This document shows, piece after piece, positions 1 through 8,582 of a stretch of DNA of 64,000 nucleotides. Position numbers and translations under genes: made by a program. The notes beneath the pieces are model-generated. The model was not told where the DNA came from. It ran no database searches and saw only the letters and a list, made by a program, of their open reading frames with translations. The stretch's first letter is position 1. Each line of letters begins with the position of its first letter. Source of the stretch: Sphingobacterium sp. B16(2022) (GTDB taxonomy: Bacteria; Bacteroidota; Bacteroidia; Sphingobacteriales; Sphingobacteriaceae); assembly GCF_012030425.1 (NCBI RefSeq), contig NZ_JAAUVN010000002.1, forward strand, positions 682,001 to 746,000. Direction: 5' to 3'.

Positions 1-315
1 AACTAAAAAGCTTACGCTAGTTAAAAGTAAAAAAATACCAAATCCAACAAGCAATGTTCCACCTATACTGTTTAATCGTTCAAATCTTAATGCTTCAAAT
101 TCTGTTTGAAGCATATACAAACCGAAAACCGATGTTAGTAAGATCAAAAATGTAAAGCCCCAAATGCTATATTCTTTGAGACCATATTGCATTGTTTTAC
201 GTAACAAATTATTTTTTTGTTGTTTCGATTCCAGCTCTTTTGAATTAAATACTGCTGGCTTGACTTGCATCTTAACCTCCGATGAGGGAGTGAGAACTTC
301 TTCCATGTAATTCAT
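1..315 (-). CDS. Unknown membrane protein, N-terminal part (cut by window edge)
   Basis: An open frame runs on the minus strand from an ATG at 315 to the first base of the window without a stop, giving the first 105 residues. A second in-frame ATG at 306 (MEEVLTP) could be the real start. The N-terminal 40 residues are polar and Lys/Gln-rich (cytoplasmic), followed by two hydrophobic segments at about residues 49-68 (around YSIWGFTFLILL) and 83-104 (IGGTLLVGFGIFLLL) separated by an acidic/basic loop. I do not recognise the family; the remainder lies outside the window. Nothing upstream belongs to an operon with it. Confidence 0.6.
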   Translation of the reverse strand, partial: MNYMEEVLTPSSEVKMQVKPAVFNSKELESKQQKNNLLRKTMQYGLKEYSIWGFTFLILLTSVFGLYMLQTEFEALRFERLNSIGGTLLVGFGIFLLLTSVSFLV

Positions 316-1067
316 ATTCTTCTTTATTATGAGTGTGTGCTAATGCATTTGATTTTGCTATCAAATGATAAACTATCTTTTGTAATAAGAATATTACGAT
401 TGACTATTTACAAAACACATGCCCTAATAACCATTTAAAAAATATGTTAATTGCTGATTGTAACAAACTTGATATAATTATTGGTATCATAAACAACTGA
501 TTTATAGTGGTGTTATCGTCGTTTTTAGATGCTTTGGTATACTTGTTAAATATCTGTTAGATAATTAGATATTTAAGGTTTTTTAACATTTCGGACATGT
601 TGTCCTATGTTATTTATTCTTTTTTGTTGTCACTTGAAGACAGTAAATAACCAAAATTATCTCATTGGCTGATGATTTACTGTTACCATCTGGAAAATTA
701 AGCAACTAAATTTGTACAGAAGTTATGATAGGGTCTATGTTAAAATTTTGGCACTAATTATTCAATTAAGGTTGAATTTAATTTCTTGGAGTATATGCGT
801 AAATCCAAATCTTGCTCGAAGGATGATAGATTATAAATAATTCAATTATATAATGATGAAACTTAAATATTTTACCCTTGATTTTGTCTATCCGCTATAA
901 TAACGATTTGCTTATTAAAAGTAAGTATATCGACCTCCAGAGGTGTGATGTTGCTTTTAATATAGTGGAGAATTCTAATATCTAAAAATAATATGCTAAT
1001 ATTTTTAGATGTAATAAATTATAGTTATATTAGTACTATTAATATTAGTATACTTTGTAGTTTGATT
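316..1067. other. Long intergenic region, no gene seen
   Basis: About 750 bases of AT-rich sequence between a minus-strand membrane protein and a plus-strand zinc-ribbon protein; I see no convincing ORF or RNA. A 13-base palindrome, GGACA-TGT-TGTCC at 593-605, could be an operator. A -7-like box TAAATTTG lies at 707-714 on the plus strand, but no matching -33 element sits at the usual distance. Confidence 0.4.
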
Positions 1068-1205
1068 ATGGAAAAGAAACCAGCTTGCTGTCCGCTTTGT
1101 GGTGCTCGCACAGAATGGATTACCGAATTTATGAATGCGTCTTATGTACAGATTCATACTTGCTTAGATATTCACTGCTGTTATGGATTTTTAGTAAAGG
1201 AATAA
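1068..1205 (+). CDS. Small zinc-ribbon-like protein (45 aa)
   Basis: The frame is open from 993, but the ATG at 1068 gives a compact protein starting MEKKPACCPLCGARTEW; the 25 residues upstream are low-complexity translation of AT-rich DNA and are probably untranslated. It contains CCPLCG at residues 7-12 and a second cysteine cluster (C33, then HCC at 37-39), a plausible zinc knuckle or ribbon. Small proteins of this type occur as orphans in Bacteroidota; no function is known to me. There are no close neighbours on the same strand. Confidence 0.55.
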   Translation: MEKKPACCPLCGARTEWITEFMNASYVQIHTCLDIHCCYGFLVKE

Positions 1206-1569
1206 TGAACGGGTGTGAAAAATTGATATATTGAACGGGTGTTTACTTCTTTTTATGTATAAGTAGTGCTTATAAGTAGTGCTTAAAGGAGTCAGTCTTG
1301 CGTGGCTAATTGGTCGTATATTTGTTCTACAGTTTAAGAAATAAATTGCAGATCCTTAGCCCTCTGGAGAAAGGCTATTCAGAAAAAAGATTCCGGTAAG
1401 GTGCAGTAATAGCATGCGGATAAGAGTATTTATTCTTTTTCCCTGCTTATATGAGGGAAAAAGAATGTGTATAGTATGAGGTTTAATATGAAATCAACAT
1501 ATTGAGATGGGGTGTTATTTCATTGAAACGACCAGGCCTTTATATCTCGTCTATAGGATTTTCCTTACT
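1206..1569. repeat. Intergenic region with short direct repeats
   Basis: The 364 bases after the zinc-ribbon ORF carry two kinds of direct repeat. TGAACGGGTGT occurs at 1206-1216 and 1232-1242, and TATAAGTAGTGCT is perfectly duplicated in tandem at 1258-1270 and 1271-1283. No ORF or RNA gene is seen in the rest. The tandem copy looks like recent replication slippage. Confidence 0.55.
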
Positions 1570-1761
1570 TTATTTTTCAGATTGCTTTTTAGGTTTTTTT
1601 ACAAGGATGTATATTGAGAATGCAAAGACGGTAAAATAGACAGCTGCTAATGCGGGTTTTTCAAATGTAAAATTTTCAAAGTCGAACTGCTTAAACAAGG
1701 TCACTCCGAGTATAATAGCGATAATGCTAAATACAAATGATATTGGTTTTCTATTTTCCAT
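1570..1761 (-). CDS. Small two-TM membrane protein (63 aa)
   Basis: MENRKPISFVFSII start; two hydrophobic segments at about residues 7-22 and 37-54 and a Lys-rich C-terminal tail (VKKPKKQSEK), so both ends are probably cytoplasmic. It begins four bases after the stop of the DUF3667 gene and is very likely co-transcribed with it. I do not recognise a family; given the partner, a membrane-associated accessory role is a guess. Confidence 0.6.
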   Translation of the reverse strand: MENRKPISFVFSIIAIILGVTLFKQFDFENFTFEKPALAAVYFTVFAFSIYILVKKPKKQSEK

Positions 1762-1765
1762 ATTT

Positions 1766-2482
1766 TTAATGTTTTATAAGTAAGTCGATTAGTGTTCCTA
1801 TTGTTAATGCAATTGTTACAGAAGTTAATATTCCTAACACGAATGCGGCGAATGCTTTTAAATAGTTTATAGTCTTCTTTTTGTCAAAGAAATGACCAAT
1901 AGCCCAACTACAATAGGCAATACCAATCATGCCTCCAAATTGCATTAAGTCAATTTGTATCAAACCATATAAGCAAGCAAAAAATGCATATATAAGCATC
2001 TCTATACCTGTAACAAAACATAGTAATATTAAAATTTCAAAAAAATTATAGTCATATTTTTTGAAAAATATTTTAACCCAAAAAGCAGTAAATACTCCCA
2101 GTATGATGTTGGCATAGCCATAGTGACTTTGTACCCAGCTGAAAATTCTGCCTGTGGTGGTGGTTGAGATTCCGTCATATTTTACATAACCTTCCTCAAT
2201 ATGGAAAAATCCGTTAACAATTGTATATAGAAGGGAAGTGATGATGATAAAAATAATAGGTTTTACAAGTCGAGCTCTATTTTCTGAAATATAACGTCTC
2301 ACATTGTCCCCAGGGCTAGTTATTAATTCCTTGATGGTATATAGGATACCTCTTTCAAAATGTAATACATGTTCGATCTCGTGTGCAATATAATGCCCAT
2401 CTATTCTCTTTAGTTTTGAAGGTTGTCCGCAGTTTGGACAGTAATTCTGATATACTTCGTTGTTGCAACTTTTACAATTCAT
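1766..2482 (-). CDS. DUF3667 family membrane protein with N-terminal zinc ribbon
   Basis: 238 residues. The N-terminus has a C-x2-C-x8-C-x2-C zinc ribbon (Cys 3, 6, 15, 18). It is followed by HFERGILYTIKELITSPGD (about residues 41-59), the hallmark block of DUF3667, and then about five transmembrane segments between residues 74 and 235. The family is common in Bacteroidota and uncharacterised; length and layout are typical. It is the first gene of a two-gene minus-strand unit with the 63-aa membrane protein. Function unknown. Confidence 0.85.
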   Translation of the reverse strand: MNCKSCNNEVYQNYCPNCGQPSKLKRIDGHYIAHEIEHVLHFERGILYTIKELITSPGDNVRRYISENRARLVKPIIFIIITSLLYTIVNGFFHIEEGYVKYDGISTTTTGRIFSWVQSHYGYANIILGVFTAFWVKIFFKKYDYNFFEILILLCFVTGIEMLIYAFFACLYGLIQIDLMQFGGMIGIAYCSWAIGHFFDKKKTINYLKAFAAFVLGILTSVTIALTIGTLIDLLIKH

Positions 2483-2783
2483 CTCTCTTCATTTAATAAT
2501 TTGGCTAGTATTTATTTACAAATGGTTAGATCGGTAGCAACTTCCATTTTTGATATAAATATTGAAATGTATATGGATGAAACAGTTTGTCATTATCCAT
2601 GAGTCAAATGTATTAAGTTTAATCGTTAGTACGCATCGTTCCTATTAAATCTACACTTTTGTGTAGGAATAAAATCAATACTCATTTTGCAATCAAATTG
2701 AATATACAGAAGCTATTGAATGATATTGCGAAATTGATTGTTAATTTTTATAATTGATGAGCATAAGTGCATCTTATTATGAA
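2483..2783. other. Intergenic region with small hairpin
   Basis: About 300 bases between two minus-strand genes. The only structure noted is CTACAC-TTTT-GTGTAG at 2651-2666, a six-pair hairpin that might be the transcription end of the LuxR-type gene. No ORF is seen. Confidence 0.3.
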
Positions 2784-3545
2784 TTAGAAAAGTGACAGTT
2801 CAATTGCTATGGTTGTAGCTTCTGTAATACTTTTTACTTTTAACTTGGAGAATATTTGCTTTTTGTAGAATTTAATAGTATCGATAGAAACAAAAAGGAT
2901 TTCAGCTATTTGCTCCATTGTTAATCCTTGGGCAGAGTATCTTAGAACATCTTTTTCTCTTTTTTTTAATAATATTGCAGGTTTTTCTGACCAAATATTA
3001 TTGATCAGATCATATTCGAAATAAGATTTGTCAAATTCATTCTTTATTCTAATATTTCCCGCTTTAGCATGAGACGATATGGACACCAAACAAAGTGCTA
3101 TCCAAAGGTTTGAGGAGTTGTCTAGTAGGAGAGGCTTTAGCTTGTGATTGATCAGAATTGGTTTTCCTATTGGTTGCTTAAGGTGGAAGTCATATGAAAT
3201 GGAATGTTGCATCCGATCTTCTTCCGATAGATTTTTGAGGAAATCAAAGCCACTATCATTAATTTTTTTTAATAGTAGAAGATCTTCTTCAGGTACATTA
3301 TCAAGATAATGCTGATAACCATTTTTCAAAACCTCATCAGCTGTACGACCACAAAGAAATATTGGATTGTCGGACACAAAAAGAAATCCCTTTTTATAAT
3401 AATCAATCAAATACACACTTTGATAAGTTAATTGACTGAGTGATCTCGCAAAATCTACGAGAGGTTTGGTTATATTATAATCCAGCTCATTAAGAGTATC
3501 TTTAAAATGTACGGGCTCAAAAAAATCATCAATATTTATATTCAT
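2784..3545 (-). CDS. LuxR-family helix-turn-helix regulator
   Basis: 253 residues. The C-terminal 60 residues (about 193-250) form a LuxR/GerE DNA-binding domain: LKKREKDVLRYSAQGLTMEQ, then a recognition helix region with VSIDTIKFYKKQIFSKLKV. The N-terminal 160 residues resemble a degenerate PAS-like sensing domain (FLFVSDNPIFLCGRTADEVL), as in many Bacteroidota LuxR orphans with no receiver domain. No histidine kinase is adjacent, so it is an orphan regulator with unknown target. The GNAT gene is divergently transcribed 162 bases away and may be a target (inference). Confidence 0.85.
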   Translation of the reverse strand: MNINIDDFFEPVHFKDTLNELDYNITKPLVDFARSLSQLTYQSVYLIDYYKKGFLFVSDNPIFLCGRTADEVLKNGYQHYLDNVPEEDLLLLKKINDSGFDFLKNLSEEDRMQHSISYDFHLKQPIGKPILINHKLKPLLLDNSSNLWIALCLVSISSHAKAGNIRIKNEFDKSYFEYDLINNIWSEKPAILLKKREKDVLRYSAQGLTMEQIAEILFVSIDTIKFYKKQIFSKLKVKSITEATTIAIELSLF

Positions 3546-3707
3546 AAAGTAAGGTTAGTAGGTATAAAATGGTTATCTCCTAATCTATTTTACAAAGTAA
3601 TGAAAAATGAAGGAAAATCGAACCTTAAATTTAATGTGACTTTGGATCATTTTTATGTATCTTGAAATGTAAAAATTAGTTGTACATAGATTAAATTAGT
3701 TAATTAA

Positions 3708-4166
3708 ATGATGGTAGAAATACGGAATGCGATTGAATCTGATATTGAGATATTATTAAATTTTGAAAAAGGAATAGTAGATGCTGAAAGACCCTTTGAT
3801 GACAGTTTAAAAGAAGGGGAGATTCACTACTATGATTTAATGGATCTCATTCGAAGTGAGCGAGCAGCGTTATTGGTGGCTGTTGTTAATAATGAAATTG
3901 TAGGTTCAGGCTATGGTAAAATTTTGGAGGCGAAACCGTTTCAAAAACATAAGGAATACGCGTATTTGGGTTTTATGTATGTGAATCCCACATTTAGAGG
4001 TCAGGGTATTAACGGTGTAATTTTACAAAAACTTATGGAATGGGCTAAAAGCCGTGGCTTAACGGAAGTTAAATTGGATGTTTATGATGCAAATGTAATT
4101 GCTAAAAATGCCTATCTAAAAGCGGGATTTAAACCCCATTTATTGAAAATGCGTTTAGACTTGTAA
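3708..4166 (+). CDS. GNAT family N-acetyltransferase
   Basis: 152 residues, a single GNAT domain. The acetyl-CoA pyrophosphate loop reads R97-G-Q-G-I-N-G103, preceded by the beta4 strand YLGFMYVNPTFRG and followed by LDVYDANVIAKNAYLKAGF (motif B, substrate/AcCoA side). The start has two consecutive ATGs (3708 and 3711); either is possible. Substrate cannot be deduced. It is monocistronic, diverging from the LuxR-type gene and converging on the DJ-1 gene. Confidence 0.85.
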   Translation: MMVEIRNAIESDIEILLNFEKGIVDAERPFDDSLKEGEIHYYDLMDLIRSERAALLVAVVNNEIVGSGYGKILEAKPFQKHKEYAYLGFMYVNPTFRGQGINGVILQKLMEWAKSRGLTEVKLDVYDANVIAKNAYLKAGFKPHLLKMRLDL

Positions 4167-4301
4167 ATCCTTTTACATTGTAAATTTATAGCTATGTCAC
4201 TTAATAAAAGTGATCGTGTGCAAGTTTTTGTCTTGAATCTTATCTTATTAAATGTTTTACATCAGATATTTAATAGATAAAGTCGGGATAGCTAAGGTAA
4301 C

Positions 4302-4346
4302 CAAGGTATACGAACTGATGTAGTAAGATCCAGTCCGTATACCTTG
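4302..4346. terminator. Strong hairpin between convergent genes
   Basis: CAAGGTATACG (4302-4312) is perfectly complementary to CGTATACCTTG (4336-4346), with four more pairs (ACTG/CAGT) inside. It lies between the ends of the convergent GNAT and DJ-1 genes, so a bidirectional terminator is the simplest reading, although neither side has a long T-run. Confidence 0.55.
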
Positions 4347-4371
4347 ATTGTAATTATTCTTATGAAGACTT

Positions 4372-5067
4372 TTAATTCGCTAATAGCGCGAGTAATTCTT
4401 TCGCTGTTTCTTCTGAAGAACCTGGGTTCTGTCCAGTAATTAGGTTACCATCTTTTAAAACATAGCTGTTCCAGTCCTCTCCTTTACTGTATATCCCTCC
4501 AAGTTTTACCAGTTCATCTTCTACTAAAAAGGGAACAACATTGGTCAATTGCACAGCTTCTTCTTCAGAGTTCGAAAATCCTGTAACTTTTTTCCCTTTA
4601 ACTAATGACGAACCATTAGTATCTTTTACGAAGCGCAATACTCCAGGAGCATGACATACTGCGGCAACTGGTTTATTGTTCCTCCAGAATGCTTCAATAA
4701 GTGCGATAGACGTTTTATCATTTGTTAGATCCCAAAGAGGACCGTGTCCTCCCGGATAAAAAATGGCATCATAATCTTGCTCACTTATTTCCTTTAATGG
4801 AATGCTGTTTGCTAGTTTAATTTTCAGTTCTTTATCTTCATCAAATCGTTTTGTTGCTTCTGTCTGAAATTCTGGAAGCGCACTTTTGGGGTCTATGGGT
4901 GGTTGTCCGCCTTTAGGAGAAGCAATTGTTACATTTACACCTGCATCGGCCAAAACATAATAGGGAGCGGCAAATTCTTCAACCCAAAATCCTGTTTTAT
5001 TACCTGTATCTCCAAGTTGGTCATGCGATGTCAGTACAACCAATACTTTTAAATTCTTTTTTTCCAT
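4372..5067 (-). CDS. DJ-1/PfpI (type 1 glutamine amidotransferase-like) protein
   Basis: 231 residues. The family nucleophile elbow is AAVCHAPG with Cys138-His139; the upstream YPGGHG (104-109) and the Glu in GFWVEEF (E30 or E31) complete the usual site of the Hsp31/glyoxalase III-like branch. Members detoxify methylglyoxal or act as holding chaperones; which of these applies is not visible in the sequence. It has a cytoplasmic-type N-terminus. The adjacent Crp/Fnr-type gene, same strand and 115 bases upstream, could control it. Confidence 0.85.
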   Translation of the reverse strand: MEKKNLKVLVVLTSHDQLGDTGNKTGFWVEEFAAPYYVLADAGVNVTIASPKGGQPPIDPKSALPEFQTEATKRFDEDKELKIKLANSIPLKEISEQDYDAIFYPGGHGPLWDLTNDKTSIALIEAFWRNNKPVAAVCHAPGVLRFVKDTNGSSLVKGKKVTGFSNSEEEAVQLTNVVPFLVEDELVKLGGIYSKGEDWNSYVLKDGNLITGQNPGSSEETAKELLALLAN

Positions 5068-5182
5068 CTTTGAAAATTTTAAATGTTTAAAATGATATCA
5101 CAAAATAGGGCATAAATCATTAGACCTTTATGTGATATACATCACATTTTAAAGAAAGTTTGTTTTAGTGATATATGTCAGA

Positions 5183-5758
5183 TTATTTGACCTGATAAAG
5201 TCTGCTTAATGTTTCGCGCGAAACTCCGAGATATGCCGCAATTAAATGCTTTGGTACCAGGTTATAAAGATCGGGATATTGTTGCATGAGTTGCTCATAA
5301 CGGCTTCTAGCGTCATTGTTAAGCAAAGAGAGAATTCTTTTTTGTAAACCTATATATCCTTTATTTGAACGCCATCTTAGAAATGTTTCTATCTCGTGAA
5401 TTTCTTTGCAGACTTTTTCCCGGTCTTCACTAAATAGGCAAAGAGCATTGGTGTCGATAACACAGTCTAGATTGACAGTCGCCTTTTTATTATTATGAAG
5501 TGCATCATAATCAGATGCCCACCAGGTTTTTGTCGCAAACTGTAGAATATGCATCTTTTGTTCATCGTTGACAAAAAAAGTTTTTAGGCAACCATTTAGA
5601 ACAAAATATTCACATAATACACGATCCCCTATATTTATAACAGATTGTTTTCTTTTAAAGGATACAGGCTTTAAAAATGAGAAAAAGTAATCAAACTGTT
5701 CATCGCTAAGCTGGACAGTTTGTTCTATATGATTTCTAAGAATTTCACGATCGGACAT
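5183..5758 (-). CDS. Crp/Fnr family transcriptional regulator
   Basis: 191 residues. The N-terminal cyclic-nucleotide-binding-like beta-barrel (about 15-110) includes RKQSVINIGDRVLCEYFVLNG, and the C-terminal winged helix has LIAAYLGVSRETLSRLY (about 172-188). The short form without a redox-active cysteine cluster is the usual Bacteroidota Crp/Fnr type. Effector unknown. The DJ-1-type gene downstream on the same strand is a likely regulatory or operon partner (inference). Confidence 0.87.
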   Translation of the reverse strand: MSDREILRNHIEQTVQLSDEQFDYFFSFLKPVSFKRKQSVINIGDRVLCEYFVLNGCLKTFFVNDEQKMHILQFATKTWWASDYDALHNNKKATVNLDCVIDTNALCLFSEDREKVCKEIHEIETFLRWRSNKGYIGLQKRILSLLNNDARSRYEQLMQQYPDLYNLVPKHLIAAYLGVSRETLSRLYQVK

Positions 5759-5957
5759 GTGTAACGTATGGATTTGTATAGAAAGTAGTACCTAAAAATA
5801 AGTATTATTATTTAAGATTAGGAGCGATTTTCAATCACTAATTGTTTGTTTAGATCTGAATCTTATTTGCTATTGTAATGTTATATTCAGTTCTATTTGG
5901 TTATGAAAGTTATTAGAAATTAATCTTCATAATTTTATTTGCATTTCGTTAAAAGCT

Positions 5958-7013
5958 TTAAAATTTATAAACAAATGCATTGATATTCATACCAGCACCT
6001 ACGGAAGCAAATAGCGTGATGTCTCCTTTGTTGATCTTGTGTTGAGGCAATTCCCCTTGAAGGATCATCGCTAATAAAGTTGGTATGGTTGCAACGCTAT
6101 TATTGCCCAATTTCTGAATGATCATAGGCATAATGTCGGGTGGTTGTGGTGTATTGTACAGTTGGTAGAATCTATGCACAATAGCTTCATCCATTTTTTC
6201 ATTAGCTTGGTGTATGATGATCTTAGCAAGATCTTTTATGTCATATCCACTCTCGTCAAAGCATTTTTTCATCGCTTTTGAAACATTAGTCAATGCAAAC
6301 TCATATATTTTTCGGCCTTTCATTTTCAAGTATTTTGTGTCAGAATCTTGATTAAAATAGGAGGGGCCAAAATATAAATAATCAATCTCATTGAGTGTAA
6401 AAGAAGCCGAAATATGGGATTTAAGCCCAGAATCATCATCGCTACATTCCATTATCACTGCTCCCGCACCGTCCGCATAGATCATACTATCTCTATCATG
6501 AGGATCTATGACGCGGGAAAGCGTTTCAGCACCTATGATCAGGCACTTTTTAGCAAGCCCTGCTTTGATAAAGGCGTTTGCCTGAATAACACCTTCCACC
6601 CATCCTGGACAACCAAAAAGCAGATCATAAGCTACGCAGAAGTTATTTTTAATTTTTAAAAGATGTTTTACACGTGAAGCAAGGCTTGGTACCATATCAG
6701 ATTGGATAGAGCCGTGCTTAACATCGCCGAAATTATGGGCAAAGATGATATAATCCAAAGTTTCAGGGTCGATCTGCGCATTTGTTATCGCCTTTTGTGC
6801 AGCCTGAAATCCTAGATCGGATGCCACTTGATCATCCATTGCATATCGTCTTTCTTCGATTCCAGTAATCTCTTTTAGTTTTTGTGTGATTATCTCATTG
6901 GACTGTTTTAGAGGCTGTTCATTTTCATCAAAAAATGTGGAATCTTGAAAAAATGTATTTTTAACGATGTGGGATGGAGTATAATGTCCAGTACCTATAA
7001 TTTTGCTACTCAT
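5958..7013 (-). CDS. Ketoacyl-ACP synthase III-like enzyme (FabH family)
   Basis: 351 residues with a thiolase fold. The active-site triad typical of KAS III can be read directly: Cys135 (LLFGCPGWVEG), His268 (IIIHQANEKMDEA) and Asn304 or Asn305 (KLGNNSVATIPTLL). KAS III enzymes condense an acyl-CoA starter with malonyl-ACP. This gene stands alone: no plsX, fabD, fabG or acpP is nearby, and the N-terminus (KEITGIEERRYAMDDQVASD) resembles the specialised paralogues Bacteroidota use for starter units or secondary lipids rather than the housekeeping fabH. Substrate unknown. Confidence 0.85.
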   Translation of the reverse strand: MSSKIIGTGHYTPSHIVKNTFFQDSTFFDENEQPLKQSNEIITQKLKEITGIEERRYAMDDQVASDLGFQAAQKAITNAQIDPETLDYIIFAHNFGDVKHGSIQSDMVPSLASRVKHLLKIKNNFCVAYDLLFGCPGWVEGVIQANAFIKAGLAKKCLIIGAETLSRVIDPHDRDSMIYADGAGAVIMECSDDDSGLKSHISASFTLNEIDYLYFGPSYFNQDSDTKYLKMKGRKIYEFALTNVSKAMKKCFDESGYDIKDLAKIIIHQANEKMDEAIVHRFYQLYNTPQPPDIMPMIIQKLGNNSVATIPTLLAMILQGELPQHKINKGDITLFASVGAGMNINAFVYKF

Positions 7014-7206
7014 TTTCTTATATTACTTAATTAATTTAGCGATAATTACTGAGACCAGCAAATCTTAGTTATTGAAGAGGGAATAAATATTTTATTTGTA
7101 ACTGACCAACCAGCTTCAAACAAGCCTCGATAGTTAATTCTCCAGTACTTTGGACAAGAAATGAATATCCACTTCTTGTACTGGCAAGGAGGTAGATTTA
7201 GTCAAT

Positions 7207-7648
7207 TTACTTCCAAAACGTTCGGGATTCTATAAACAATTCAATCTGATTGATTACAATTGGGAGTTTTTTAATGATATCCTGAGTCCAGAACCGGAAT
7301 ATCGTATATTCTAGTTCACGAAGAGCAAGATTAGTGCGTACGTCTTTTTGCATATTACGTTCGATTTTCGGTATCCAGAATAAACGGTTAGATTTAATAC
7401 GGTTTCGGTTCTTTTCCAGTCAAAGCCGTGCCAAAATTCACCATCGACAAAAATAGCCAGTTTCCATTTTTTTTATGACGATATCAGGTGTTCCGGGAAG
7501 TGATTTATCATGTAATCGTATGTTTTTTGTCTATAGTGCTTACCGTAGGATCAGTTCTGGTTTTGAATTTTAACTCGTATTCTTGCCATATTCCAACTTC
7601 GTTTGAGGCTTCTATAGAAACTAGCTTTCTTCTGGAAATGCGGTACAT
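7207..7648 (-). pseudogene. vsr: Decayed very-short-patch repair endonuclease (Vsr)
   Basis: Minus-strand pieces in several frames line up with Vsr. In order: MARIRVK; LILR-stop-AL-stop (Lys and Trp codons turned into TAA and TAG); RLHDKSLPGTPDIVI; LAIFVDGEFWHGFDW, which carries the Vsr FVDGxFWHG signature; then RLFWIPKIERNMQKD and FRFWTQDIIKKLP, up to a TAA at 7207-7209. At least three frame changes, two of them next to A-runs, and two nonsense codons interrupt it, so it cannot make the enzyme. Vsr nicks next to T:G mismatches created at 5-methylcytosine and normally accompanies a cytosine methylase; none is present here. The left limit (start near 7648) is approximate. Confidence 0.8.
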
Positions 7649-7749
7649 GGATTTTTTAGAATCGGATTAACTGCGTTGTTTTTCACTTAGTGTAACAGCG
7701 ATTTTCCTAAAACTTACTCATTTCATCTCTTTGATTGCACTGATCTTCT

Positions 7750-7962
7750 TTATATATTATTTGATTTATCTTTTCCAAACCACCAATAGAAAATGCATCC
7801 AATTACATTGAATAGTACAACAGCTACTATCCACAGTATCCTCTTGTCACCGGGTATATTATCATTGGTGATGATGTGATAAATCGTGTACACGACCAAA
7901 AGAATGGGAACAAGAAGATAAAGCATTTCTGTGGTTCCGATATTGATAAATGATAAGTTCAT
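7750..7962 (-). CDS. PLDc_N domain small membrane protein (70 aa)
   Basis: Two transmembrane helices (about residues 11-32 and 42-62) with DNIPGDKRILWIVAVVLFNV and the closing CIFYWWFGKDKSN are the pattern of the phospholipase D-nuclease N-terminal domain, a short two-helix unit often found alone in Bacteroidota. There is no catalytic HKD domain. It follows a 74-aa secreted or membrane peptide by 21 bases on the same strand and is probably co-transcribed. Function unknown. Confidence 0.7.
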   Translation of the reverse strand: MNLSFINIGTTEMLYLLVPILLVVYTIYHIITNDNIPGDKRILWIVAVVLFNVIGCIFYWWFGKDKSNNI

Positions 7963-7983
7963 AGCGTAGAAAATGTTCGTTTA

Positions 7984-8208
7984 CTATCGCGTGATCGCAA
8001 AATATATGACATAGAACCAGCTACAGATACCATGGAATATGGCCCAGAGTATTGATTTGTTTCGATCCCAAGAAGTAACAACTGCTATCACCGAACCTAA
8101 GCCAATTCCCGATTTAGTAACGATTTGTGTGGTGTTTTCTGTAAAATCCTGTCCAAAAACAAATGAAGTGATTGATAGTAGGAATATAAGTAAGGTTAGT
8201 TTTTTCAT
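7984..8208 (-). CDS. Small secreted or membrane protein (74 aa)
   Basis: The N-terminus MKKLTLLIFLLSITSFVFGQ is a clear signal peptide with likely cleavage after FGQ. The rest has glycine-rich and hydrophobic stretches (GIGLGSVIAVV, ILWAIFHGICSWFYVIYFAI) suggesting two more membrane segments. Proteins of this shape, next to a PLDc_N peptide, recur in Bacteroidota, but I cannot name a function. Confidence 0.6.
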   Translation of the reverse strand: MKKLTLLIFLLSITSFVFGQDFTENTTQIVTKSGIGLGSVIAVVTSWDRNKSILWAIFHGICSWFYVIYFAITR

Positions 8209-8405
8209 AATAATGCGCCTTTAGGTTTTAATTCCGGTGTTATATGGGACAAAGTGTATTCCTGTTTTTTTTTGAGTGATAAGCTTTCGCTCTAGCTAAC
8301 TAAAATTACAACATTTATGTGACCAGGGCAAATAATTGTTGTTGTATATTCAGATTTGCCATCATTGCTGTTCTATAATTAAAGAGAATAACAACCTATT
8401 TTCCC

Positions 8406-8558
8406 ATGCAAAAGGATATACTGAGCAAGAAGCTGAAATTAACTGTAGACGAGATAAAAAGTCTACGATTCTTAAAATGCAGATGGCTTCTTGATAATTT
8501 CATTTTGATATACTGTAATATTTCTATAGATTTATCTTCAATTATATTTCTTTTTTAA
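8406..8558 (+). CDS. Possible 50-aa peptide upstream of the sigma factor gene
   Basis: An ATG at 8406 opens 50 codons ending with TAA at 8556-8558, 24 bases before the sigma factor start. The first part, MQKDILSKKLKLTVDEIKSL, resembles the charged leaders of Bacteroidota class I lanthipeptide-like precursors (KKLxLxxxxIxxL), but no Gly-Gly or Gly-Ala cleavage site and no typical Ser/Thr/Cys core follow. No modification enzyme or exporter is nearby. It may be only a chance ORF; the rest of 8209-8582 is otherwise empty. Confidence 0.25.
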   Translation: MQKDILSKKLKLTVDEIKSLRFLKCRWLLDNFILIYCNISIDLSSIIFLF

Positions 8559-8582
8559 GAAAAACCTAAGCACAATACTACA

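Noticed and set aside
6414..6659. 81-aa plus-strand ORF
   Set aside because: It lies wholly antisense within the KAS III-like gene, whose catalytic motifs are clear.
7488..7670. 60-aa plus-strand ORF
   Set aside because: It is antisense to the Vsr pseudogene remains and has no protein-like character of its own.
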